This document shows, piece after piece, positions 33,324 through 39,974 of a stretch of DNA of 39,974 bases. The notes below the pieces were generated by a model. The model had not been told where the DNA came from. It searched no databases and saw only the letters and a list, made by a program, of their open reading frames with translations. Source of the stretch: Paenibacillus rigui. Lineage in GTDB: Bacteria; Bacillota; Bacilli; Paenibacillales; NBRC-103111. The translations under genes and the position numbers were made by a program. The stretch spans positions 1-39,974 of the forward strand of contig NZ_NMQW01000010.1 in the NCBI RefSeq assembly GCF_002234615.1, given 5' to 3'. Position 1 is the first letter of the stretch. The number at the start of each line of letters is the position of its first letter.

Positions 33324-34130
33324 CTATTTCAGCCTCCATTTCCAAATGGAGCTCTTTTCTTTTGCCTTCGTCTTCGACTTTAATTCTTCAAATAATTTCG
33401 ACAGCAATGACTCTTCCTTAATATCCCGCAAAATATGTCCGTTCATCGCAAGCGATACTTGCCCGGTTTCCTCCGAGACAATGACACAGATCGCATCCGA
33501 CACCTCACTCATGCCGATGGCTGCACGATGCCGGGTTCCCAGTTCCTTGCTAATAAAAGGATTTTCGGATAACGGCAAATAGCAGCCTGCGGCCATCAAC
33601 TGATTTTTACGCAAAAAAACCGCACCGTCATGTAAAGGCGTGTTCGGGATAAAAATATTGATCAGCAGCTCCGAGCTAATATGGGATTCAATCGAAATCC
33701 CCGATTCTATGTAATCGTTCAAGCCGGTTTCCCGCTCAAATACAATTAATGCCCCTATTTTTCTACGTGCTAAATAATTGACCGCTTTAAGCACTTCACC
33801 AATCCGCTTGTTCAGCTCCTGGTCATCCTCGGTCGTAGTTCGGCTGAACAACGTACCGCGGCCCAGCTGCTCCAGAGCGCGCCGGAGCTCCGGCTGGAAA
33901 ATGATAATAACCGCCAATACCCCGAATGTAAACATCTGATTCATCATCCACTGCAGGGTATTCAGCTTGAACCAGGTACTTAGCGCCCAAGTGACCACTA
34001 CAACGAAGATACCTTTCAGCAATTGAATCGCCCTGGTACCCCGAACCAATAAGATCAGATTATATATAACATAACTAACGATCAAAATATCAACGATATC
34101 TTTAATACTGATGGCTGGTATGAAATCCAT
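33324..34130 (-). CDS. cdaA: Diadenylate cyclase CdaA
   Basis: A 268-residue membrane enzyme making cyclic-di-AMP from two ATP, which controls potassium and osmolyte uptake and cell-wall balance. Three membrane segments fill about residues 10-90 (IVDILIVSYVIYNLILLV, LLKGIFVVVVTWALSTW, MFTFGVLAVIIIF). The DAC domain follows, with catalytic LHDGAVFL and GTRHRAAIG, the DGA and RHR motifs. ATG at 34130 has AGGGG eight bases upstream. First gene of the cdaA-cdaR-glmM operon. Length is normal for the family. Confidence 0.97.
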   Translation of the reverse strand: MDFIPAISIKDIVDILIVSYVIYNLILLVRGTRAIQLLKGIFVVVVTWALSTWFKLNTLQWMMNQMFTFGVLAVIIIFQPELRRALEQLGRGTLFSRTTTEDDQELNKRIGEVLKAVNYLARRKIGALIVFERETGLNDYIESGISIESHISSELLINIFIPNTPLHDGAVFLRKNQLMAAGCYLPLSENPFISKELGTRHRAAIGMSEVSDAICVIVSEETGQVSLAMNGHILRDIKEESLLSKLFEELKSKTKAKEKSSIWKWRLK

Positions 34131-34207
34131 CGCATCTGCCCCTAACCAAACCTCTGCTATATTTTTAGTATCTGTAGACCCTTCCTTAAATCATACCATA
34201 AGATGAA

Positions 34208-34245
34208 CAAAAAACCCTCCCTTTCTAAGGATCTTTTAGGGAGGA
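34208..34245 (-). terminator. Terminator after rsiW
   Basis: TCCTCCCTA pairs with AAGGGAGGG and TTTTTTGTTC follows on the minus strand, 30 bp past the rsiW stop and before cdaA. Confidence 0.8.
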
Positions 34246-34273
34246 TTTTCGAAAATTGATACCTATGTCCTAC

Positions 34274-34885
34274 TTATTTTGATATATTGGCTGCCCAATC
34301 ATTCATTTTGAACCAGAGCCAGCTGAACGCCTCGTCGATTTCCGTAACTTGACCGGATATGTGGGCTGTAGAGGCCATGTTTACAGAACCGTCGATCACA
34401 ACAATATTGCCTTTAATGTCCCCATCTACCTGAACCTTGCCGTTCTCCACCATTAAATTACCGGCCACCGTTTTGCCTTCAGGCACTACGACCGTGTTCC
34501 CTTGGATGACAACCGACTGAAGATCCGTTCCCTTAACGATGAGCTCAGAATCCTCGTTCCACAGTGACATGAAGCTTCCCATCATGACCATAACAAACAC
34601 CGCCGCGACCGATGCCGCCGGATGACGTCGAACCCATTCCCACCAAGGGCTTTTACGCCGTACAGGTGGTAAGGATTGCATAATGCGTTCGGTAAGCCCG
34701 CTTGGAACCTCCGGATTCGGCCAGGCATGAATGAGCGCCTCTACCTTCTCAAACTCTTTCAGCCGCTGACGGCACGATGCACAGCCAAGCAAGTGTTCCT
34801 TCAGGGCAACAGCTTCAGAGCCTTTCAGGCCACCGTCCAAATATTCGTGCATCAAAGGGAGGGCTTCTTTACATTCCATGAGCAT
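34274..34885 (-). CDS. rsiW: Anti-sigma-W factor RsiW
   Basis: About 203 residues from the ATG at 34885 (AAAGGAG five bases upstream); a GTG two codons earlier and an ATG two codons later are alternatives. The zinc-binding anti-sigma domain has the H-x3-C-x2-C motif in KEHLLGCASCRQ, preceded by PLMHEYLDGGL. One membrane helix (AASVAAVFVMVMMGSFMSLW, near residue 95) follows a basic patch (RRKSPWWEWVRRHP). The outer part is a beta-helix-like repeat of V-x-G-x-I units (polymer-forming/bactofilin-like), different from B. subtilis RsiW. Known role: holds SigW at the membrane until cut by proteases under envelope stress. Confidence 0.88.
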   Translation of the reverse strand: MLMECKEALPLMHEYLDGGLKGSEAVALKEHLLGCASCRQRLKEFEKVEALIHAWPNPEVPSGLTERIMQSLPPVRRKSPWWEWVRRHPAASVAAVFVMVMMGSFMSLWNEDSELIVKGTDLQSVVIQGNTVVVPEGKTVAGNLMVENGKVQVDGDIKGNIVVIDGSVNMASTAHISGQVTEIDEAFSWLWFKMNDWAANISK

Positions 34886-34926
34886 AGCCACTCCTTTCTA
34901 TCTCCATGATAGCTTGTGTTATACAA

Positions 34927-34952
34927 TACGTCAGAGCAAACGATATGTTTCA
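34927..34952 (-). promoter_or_regulatory. SigW-type promoter between sigW and rsiW
   Basis: On the minus strand TGAAAC (34947-34952) and CGTA (34927-34930) are separated by exactly 16 bp, the textbook sigma-W consensus. It starts 8 bp past the sigW stop and points into rsiW, suggesting SigW directly raises its own inhibitor. Confidence 0.7.
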
Positions 34953-34960
34953 AAAAAACA

Positions 34961-35527
34961 CTACAATACGTGCTCCAATTTTTTACGCAAATATTCTCTG
35001 CCGCGGTGAAGCCTTGTTTTGATCGTCGTTACCGGCATCGACAAAACATCGCTGATTTCTTGCAGAGACAAATCCTGCAAATAGCGTAAGATCACAACGG
35101 ATTTATATTTTTCAGGCAAGGTATCGATTGACTTTCGAATCTCCGTCTGCGTCTCTGACAACACGACCTGTTCATCAGGCGTTTCTTCTTTGCTAGGCAG
35201 CATGGAGTACCAATCCGTACCTTCCCCGTCATTCATTTCGGCATCCAAAGAATAATTCGGTTTCCGCTTCCTCAGGCGGTCAATGCACAGGTTCGTACCA
35301 ATACGGTAAATCCAAGTTGAGAACTTTTGATTCTCGTCGTAACGCTCCAAATTTGTATAAACCCGCAGGAACGTTTCCTGAACGATTTCCTCTGCTTCTT
35401 GTTTTTGATGCAGCATCCGGTAGGCCAGATGATATATTTTATCCTTATACAATTCCACTAGCTCGGCGAACGCAGCCCTGTCTCCGGTACGAGCCAGTTT
35501 TGCGAGCCTCACATCCATTTCGTTCAA
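34961..35527 (-). CDS. sigW: ECF RNA polymerase sigma factor SigW
   Basis: A 188-residue group 4 sigma factor. Region 2 (about 10-85): FAELVELYKDKIYHLAYRML, EEIVQETFLRVY and KFSTWIYRIGTNLCIDRLRK. Region 4 (about 125-188): IDTLPEKYKSVVILRYLQDL, LSLQEISDVLSMPVTTIKTR then LHRGREYLRKKL. The match to Bacillus SigW, and the following rsiW, make the name firm. It controls genes against membrane-active compounds. The start could be ATG at 35527 or two codons later. No SigW consensus was found upstream; the intergenic 35528-35720 has no promoter I trust. Confidence 0.94.
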   Translation of the reverse strand: MNEMDVRLAKLARTGDRAAFAELVELYKDKIYHLAYRMLHQKQEAEEIVQETFLRVYTNLERYDENQKFSTWIYRIGTNLCIDRLRKRKPNYSLDAEMNDGEGTDWYSMLPSKEETPDEQVVLSETQTEIRKSIDTLPEKYKSVVILRYLQDLSLQEISDVLSMPVTTIKTRLHRGREYLRKKLEHVL

Positions 35528-35723
35528 CCCACATTCCTCCAGACTTCCGGCCCTGAACCCGCGTTAGCACCGGACCTAGTTAGGACATTACTCTTGTATA
35601 AACGAGGATCATTCCTGCCAATATGAAAATCATACCAAACCATACCTGCCAAGTACAGTCATCAGGAGTCCCAACCTACAATTTGTTACGCTTCAGTTGA
35701 AGCAACGTTTCGAAATTTACGCA

Positions 35724-35765
35724 AAAAAGTCAGGCAGCCCATATAGATCAGGCCACCCGACTTTG
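35724..35765 (-). terminator. Terminator after ppc
   Basis: AAAGTCGGGTGG pairs with the CTGCCTGACTTT side around an 11-nt region, with TTTTTTGCG on the minus strand. It lies 30 bp below the ppc stop and separates ppc from sigW. Confidence 0.8.
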
Positions 35766-35795
35766 ACACAATTGTTGCTTGGTGGAACTCCGGCA

Positions 35796-38585
35796 TCAAC
35801 CCGTATTCCGAAGACCTGCAGCAATACCATTAATGGTAAGCAAAACCTCCCGCAGAAGCAGAGCATCGTCATCACTTTGCTCCTTCTCGCTTCTAAGCTC
35901 GGAAAGAAGCTGAACCTGCATATAGCTAAGCGGATCGACATATGGATTACGCAATCGAATAGACTCTTGAATCACGGGTACATTATCCAGAATTTCCTGT
36001 TGTCCCGTAATGCTCAAGATGAGTTCCGACGTACGTACATATTCTTCACTAATTTCTTTAAAAATACGCTCGGCGATAACAGGATCTTTGATCATGCTGC
36101 CGTATTCTTTGGCAATCTGCAGATCTGCTTTCGCTAACGCCATTTGCAAATTGTCAATCAATGAACGGAAGAAGGACCAGTTTTGATACATATCCTGCAA
36201 TACCTTCAAGTTCTCTTCCTTGCCTTGGTAGAAGCTGTACAAGCCTGTACCTGAAGCGTACCATGCCGGCAGCAGATAACGGCTTTGCGTCCAAGCAAAT
36301 ACCCATGGGATCGCACGAAGATCCTCAAATCGATCACTGTTTTTCCGTTTCGAAGGTCTGGAGCCGATATTCAGTTCCCCGATTTCCGGCAGCGGTGTCG
36401 ATTCCTTGAAGAAGGTCAAGAAATCCGGATCGCGGAAAATCAGATCCTGGTATTTGATCTGTGCTTTCTCGGAAATGTCCTTCATGATCGCTTCCCAGTG
36501 AGCCTCAGACTCATCCGTTTTTGGGTTACGCGCCGACAGGGCCGCTGTAATCAATGCGGATGTTGCCTGCTCTAGGCTGCGGTAAGCAATGCCCTTCATG
36601 GAATAGCGGGAGGAAAGTACCTCACCTTGCTCCGTAATTTTAATGCCTCCGCCAATCGTATCTGCAGGCTGAGCCAAAATACTGCGGTTCAATGGCATAC
36701 CGCCGCGTCCCAATGCGCCGCCGCGACCGTGGAAGAACTTCAGCTTCACACCAAACTCTTTAGCTGCCGCTGTAATGTCACGCAGAGCTACGCGCAGCTC
36801 CCAGTTCGCTGTAATCACGCCACCGTCTTTATTACTGTCGGAATATCCAAGCATAATTTCTTGCAAATGGTTCGTGCTGAGCAAGCTGTTACGATAAGCT
36901 GGAATTTGATATAACGTACGCATAATATCAGGAGCAGCATGCAAGTCATCGATCGTCTCAAACAAAGGAACAGATTGCAGCGTGCAAACAACCGAACCAT
37001 CGGCTTCTTGACGGTATAAGCCTGCTTCTTTACCGAATACGAGAACCTCGAGCAAATCGCTGGCACCTTGCGTCATGCTAATGAGGTAACTGGACACACA
37101 GTTGCGTCCGAATTCCTGCTGAGCCTGTTCGACTACACGGTACACATTCAGACATTCCATCGTCGACTCGGTGTAGTCCATATAAGGAGATGTGATCGGT
37201 CTTGGCTCATTCAGCAGCTCAGCTAGCAGCTTAATTTTCTCTTCTTCTTGAAGCGCTGCGTAGTTTTCGCAAATGCTCATTTTCGCCAGAATTTCTGTCA
37301 TAGCCGATTCATGCTCTTTGCTGTGCTGGCGCACATCCAAAGTAGCCAAATGGAAGCCAAACAGCTCTACTTGGCGAATCAATTTGGTCACATATTCGTC
37401 GGCAATGAAATCCGCATAATGGTTACGCAAGCTTTGGTCAATCAACTTCAAATCCGCAATAAACTCATCCGGATTGTTGTATTTTTGCTTCTCGCTAATA
37501 GTAGGGTTATCTGCGTTCTGGATTTTCTCAATCATATATACGATTTTAATCCGGTAAGGCTCTTTTTCATTACGCCATACTTCATTCGAACGAAGATCCA
37601 GATTGGCTTTGTCGGATTGAATTGAATCCAGAAGCTCTTGAGTCACATCCACAATATTTTTGCTGAAGCTCAAGTGTGTCATGAAATCATTTAACAGCTC
37701 TCCGTACTTTTGCAGAGCTAATTTGCGATGCATCGTCAAAGCTTCCCAAGTTACCTTAGAAGTTACCGACGGGTTACCGTCACGGTCCCCACCGATCCAG
37801 GAACCGAACTTCATGAAGGTCGGCACATGCCATGACTCTTCTGGGTAATATTTATGAAGACAACGTTCCAGCTCCTGATACACCTCAGGCAGAACATCAA
37901 ATAAAGTTTCATCGAAGAAATAAAGCCCGTTGTTTACTTCATCAATAACTGTTGGCTTACGATCCCGAAGCTCATCTGTTTGCCACAAGGTAATAACCTC
38001 ACCCAGCAGCTTTTTACGAAGCTGTTCTCTTTCGCGGAAAGTGAGGCTCGGGTTATCCAATTCCATCACATCGTTAGCGATACGCTGGTGAATATCCAAT
38101 ACCGCACGGCGCGAAGCTTCCGTAGGGTGTGCCGTCATAACCAACTCCAAGGAGATACCTTGAATCATCTCTTGCACTTCTTCAGACGGAATGCTTTGCT
38201 GCTTCAACCCGCGGACAATGTCCTCGATCGAGCCTGGCTGTACATCCTCGCCTGCTGAGCGCTCGTAATCGCGTTTGCGGCGAATCCTGTGGTTTTGTTC
38301 GGCAATATTAATCAATTGGAAATAGATCGCAAATGCCCGAATCACCTGATGTCTCTTCTCAGGAGCCAAAGAATTGATCGTTTCTTTAAATTCGTTGTAC
38401 AAATCCGAACTATTCTGAGCACGGAGCGTCTTGCTCATCTCTCTAATATTTTCTACGATGGTTAAAAGCTCATTCCCACCTTGATGAACCAACACTTCTC
38501 CCAAAATGTGTCCCAAAAACCGTACATCCCTACGTAGTAGGTTGTTTGACGTATGTTTGCTATTCAAGCTGACTGAATCCGACAT
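35796..38585 (-). CDS. ppc: Phosphoenolpyruvate carboxylase
   Basis: A 929-residue enzyme forming oxaloacetate from phosphoenolpyruvate and bicarbonate, refilling the citric acid cycle. Conserved motifs are all present: VMTAHPTEASRR with the catalytic histidine (near 150), GSWIGGDRDGNP, LDVRQHS, IMLGYSDSNKDGG, the catalytic loop FHGRGGALGRGG, and the C-terminal GIAAGLRNTG. ATG at 38585 has GGAGGAG five bases upstream. Monocistronic: terminators lie on both sides. About 45 residues longer than E. coli PEPC at the N-terminal side and in loops, normal for this group. Confidence 0.97.
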   Translation of the reverse strand: MSDSVSLNSKHTSNNLLRRDVRFLGHILGEVLVHQGGNELLTIVENIREMSKTLRAQNSSDLYNEFKETINSLAPEKRHQVIRAFAIYFQLINIAEQNHRIRRKRDYERSAGEDVQPGSIEDIVRGLKQQSIPSEEVQEMIQGISLELVMTAHPTEASRRAVLDIHQRIANDVMELDNPSLTFREREQLRKKLLGEVITLWQTDELRDRKPTVIDEVNNGLYFFDETLFDVLPEVYQELERCLHKYYPEESWHVPTFMKFGSWIGGDRDGNPSVTSKVTWEALTMHRKLALQKYGELLNDFMTHLSFSKNIVDVTQELLDSIQSDKANLDLRSNEVWRNEKEPYRIKIVYMIEKIQNADNPTISEKQKYNNPDEFIADLKLIDQSLRNHYADFIADEYVTKLIRQVELFGFHLATLDVRQHSKEHESAMTEILAKMSICENYAALQEEEKIKLLAELLNEPRPITSPYMDYTESTMECLNVYRVVEQAQQEFGRNCVSSYLISMTQGASDLLEVLVFGKEAGLYRQEADGSVVCTLQSVPLFETIDDLHAAPDIMRTLYQIPAYRNSLLSTNHLQEIMLGYSDSNKDGGVITANWELRVALRDITAAAKEFGVKLKFFHGRGGALGRGGMPLNRSILAQPADTIGGGIKITEQGEVLSSRYSMKGIAYRSLEQATSALITAALSARNPKTDESEAHWEAIMKDISEKAQIKYQDLIFRDPDFLTFFKESTPLPEIGELNIGSRPSKRKNSDRFEDLRAIPWVFAWTQSRYLLPAWYASGTGLYSFYQGKEENLKVLQDMYQNWSFFRSLIDNLQMALAKADLQIAKEYGSMIKDPVIAERIFKEISEEYVRTSELILSITGQQEILDNVPVIQESIRLRNPYVDPLSYMQVQLLSELRSEKEQSDDDALLLREVLLTINGIAAGLRNTG

Positions 38586-38840
38586 GGTTCTCCTCCATCC
38601 TTACCTTGGTCATACTGAATATTTTAACACAATACCGCGCTACCATGCAGTATATTTAGTAAATAGTTTCATAGATATCATTTCCAAAATTCCACAAGCA
38701 TTGTCGAACCCTGCTGTAAGCCGCATAAAGCTTGATAAACATCTAGGCGCGCTTTACATCCACAAATTCCAGACAACGGTGCTTAGCTATATAAGTCACT
38801 TATGCTTTAACACTTTAGCGTAGTTAAATATGTAGGTATT

Positions 38841-38862
38841 AAAAAAAGACCTTTCGGTCCTC
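38841..38862 (-). terminator. Terminator of the rRNA-tRNA operon
   Basis: GGACC-GAAA-GGTC with TTTTTTTAA on the minus strand, 14 bp below the last tRNA. The gap 38586-38840 holds the ppc upstream region; no clear promoter hexamers were identified. Confidence 0.75.
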
Positions 38863-38875
38863 ATTAACGTAATTA

Positions 38876-38949
38876 TGGAGCGGGTGATGGGAATCGAACC
38901 CACGCTACCAGCTTGGAAGGCTGGAGTTCTACCATTGAACTACACCCGC
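38876..38949 (-). tRNA. tRNA-Gly (TCC)
   Basis: Cloverleaf with anticodon loop CTTCCAA, acceptor GCGGGTG, CCA encoded. Last of the twelve-gene cluster. Confidence 0.97.
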
Positions 38950-38956
38950 AAAAATA

Positions 38957-39033
38957 TGGTCGGGACGACACGATTTGAACATGCGACCCCCTGGTCCCAA
39001 ACCAGGTGCTCTACCAAGCTGAGCTACGTCCCG
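38957..39033 (-). tRNA. tRNA-Pro (TGG)
   Basis: Anticodon loop TTTGGGA between CCTGG and CCAGG; acceptor CGGGACG; CCA encoded. Confidence 0.97.
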
Positions 39034-39090
39034 ATGGTATATGGAGTGTACTGTATGCAGCAAGTTCACTTCATAAGCTGTTAAAAAATA

Positions 39091-39167
39091 TGGCGTTCCC
39101 TGAGAGATTCGAACTCCCGGCCTTTTGATTCGTAGTCAAACGCTCTATCCAGCTGAGCTAAGGGAAC
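39091..39167 (-). tRNA. tRNA-Arg (ACG)
   Basis: Anticodon loop CTACGAA between TTTGA and TCAAA; the first A is expected to be edited to inosine. CCA encoded. Confidence 0.97.
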
Positions 39168-39173
39168 ATTTTA

Positions 39174-39248
39174 TGGAGCGGAAGACGGGAATCGAACCCG
39201 CGACCCTCGCCTTGGCAAGGCGATGCTCTACCGCTGAGCCACTTCCGC
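39174..39248 (-). tRNA. tRNA-Gly (GCC)
   Basis: Anticodon loop TTGCCAA between TCGCC and GGCGA; acceptor GCGGAAG; CCA encoded. Confidence 0.97.
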
Positions 39249-39256
39249 AAAAACAA

Positions 39257-39336
39257 TGCGCGTAGAGGGACTTGAACCCCCACGGTCGCCCGCTAGATCC
39301 TAAGTCTAGTGCGTCTGCCAATTCCGCCATACGCGC
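39257..39336 (-). tRNA. tRNA-Leu (TAG)
   Basis: Anticodon loop CTTAGGA between CTAGA and TCTAG, with the acceptor pair GCGCGTA/TACGCGC. The discriminator A is followed by TTG, so CCA is not encoded, unlike the other eleven. Confidence 0.95.
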
Positions 39337-39349
39337 GCTTGAGAAAAAA

Positions 39350-39425
39350 TGGTGAGCCATGTAGGACTCGAACCTACGACACCCTGATTAAAAGTCAGGT
39401 GCTCTACCAACTGAGCTAATGGCTC
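39350..39425 (-). tRNA. tRNA-Lys (TTT)
   Basis: Anticodon loop CTTTTAA between CCTGA and TCAGG; acceptor GAGCCAT; CCA encoded. Confidence 0.97.
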
Positions 39426-39431
39426 AAACAA

Positions 39432-39506
39432 TGGCTGGGGATCTAGGATTCGAACCTAGGCATGACGGAGTCAAAGTCCGTTGCCTTACCGCTTGGCTAA
39501 TCCCCA
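39432..39506 (-). tRNA. tRNA-Gln (TTG)
   Basis: Anticodon loop CTTTGAC between ACGGA and TCCGT; acceptor TGGGGAT; CCA encoded. Confidence 0.97.
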
Positions 39507-39513
39507 ATAAAAC

Positions 39514-39589
<76 letters not shown>

Positions 39590-39590
39590 G

Positions 39591-39666
39591 TGGTGGAGGC
39601 TGACGGGATCGAACCGCCGACCCTCTGCTTGTAAGGCAGATGCTCTCCCAGCTGAGCTAAGCCTCC
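39591..39666 (-). tRNA. tRNA-Val (TAC)
   Basis: Anticodon loop CTTACAA between TCTGC and GCAGA; acceptor GGAGGCT; CCA encoded. Confidence 0.97.
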
Positions 39667-39681
39667 ATAATTGGAATAAAA

Positions 39682-39756
39682 TGGTGACCCGTAGGGGATT
39701 CGAACCCCTGTTACCTCCGTGAAAGGGAGGTGTCTTAACCCCTTGACCAACGGGCC
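39682..39756 (-). tRNA. tRNA-Glu (TTC)
   Basis: Anticodon loop CTTTCAC between CCTCC and GGAGG; acceptor GGCCCGT; CCA encoded. Confidence 0.97.
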
Positions 39757-39766
39757 GTGATACTTC

Positions 39767-39842
39767 TGGAGCTTCCAACCGGAATCGAACCGGTGACCTC
39801 ATCCTTACCATGGATGCACTCTACCTACTGAGCTATGGAAGC
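39767..39842 (-). tRNA. tRNA-Thr (GGT)
   Basis: Anticodon loop ATGGTAA between CATCC and GGATG; acceptor GCTTCCA; CCA encoded. Confidence 0.95.
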
Positions 39843-39845
39843 ATG

Positions 39846-39921
39846 TGGCTCCCCGAACAGGACTCGAACCTGTGACAACTCGATTAACAGTCGAGTGCTC
39901 TACCAACTGAGCTATCAGGGA
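39846..39921 (-). tRNA. tRNA-Asn (GTT)
   Basis: Anticodon loop CTGTTAA between CTCGA and TCGAG; acceptor TCCCTGA; CCA encoded. First tRNA after the 5S rRNA. Confidence 0.97.
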
Positions 39922-39927
39922 ATATTG

Positions 39928-39974
39928 TGCTTGGCGACGTCCTACTCTCCCGGAACCCTGCGGTTCAAGAACCA
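39928..39974 (-). rRNA. rrf: 5S rRNA, 3' part
   Basis: The minus strand ends GGAGAGTAGGACGTCGCCAA-GCA, the typical 3' end of Firmicute 5S rRNA. The rest is past the window edge. It shows that the tRNA cluster is the tail of an rRNA operon. Confidence 0.93.

Overview
The right-hand third of the window is ordinary chromosome of a Paenibacillus-like Firmicute. On the minus strand it carries part of a 5S rRNA, twelve tRNA genes, ppc, sigW-rsiW, cdaA-cdaR-glmM and glmS with its self-cleaving leader. The sigW-rsiW-cdaA-cdaR-glmM-glmS order, the Shine-Dalgarno sites and the codon use all fit Paenibacillaceae. This genus-level call is an inference from gene order and protein similarity.

The left two thirds is an accessory island built at attTn7, the site just downstream of glmS. 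A transposon terminus lies exactly 24 bp after the glmS stop codon. To its left, within about 1.2 kb, are four structures that look like Tn7-family right ends (R1 to R4). They are TnsB-site arrays with 20-bp periodicity ending in ACA (TGT on the other strand). Related Xre-type regulator genes or fragments and minus-strand terminators sit among them. I read this as repeated insertion and decay at one site.

From 18.2 to 10.0 kb lies a complete Tn7-like transposition operon, tnsA-tnsB-tnsC-tnsD, plus a second, longer, AT-rich TnsD/TniQ-family gene. It is divergent from an Xre regulator (18.3 kb) across an operator-rich promoter region. There is no TnsE and no Cas gene. The 463-residue TnsD closely resembles the glmS-reading TnsD of classical Tn7; the 627-residue one may serve a second target.

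Left of the tns operon is a complete type II Wadjet anti-plasmid system, jetA-jetB-jetC-jetD (DUF2397, DUF2398, TIGR02680 SMC-like, DUF2399 Toprim nuclease), with its own promoter and terminator. Then come a membrane protein of unknown function and the end of an IS66-family element that runs off the window. The left end of the Tn7-like element is not visible.

From 18.8 to 27.2 kb is mixed cargo and debris. It holds a small operon that includes a TnsB C-terminal-like protein and a zeta-like P-loop fragment, then three short-chain dehydrogenases, an aldo-keto reductase and a TetR regulator with a 16-bp palindromic operator. A broken response-regulator gene closes the region. Duplicated pieces of one dehydrogenase 3' end show how this part was shuffled.
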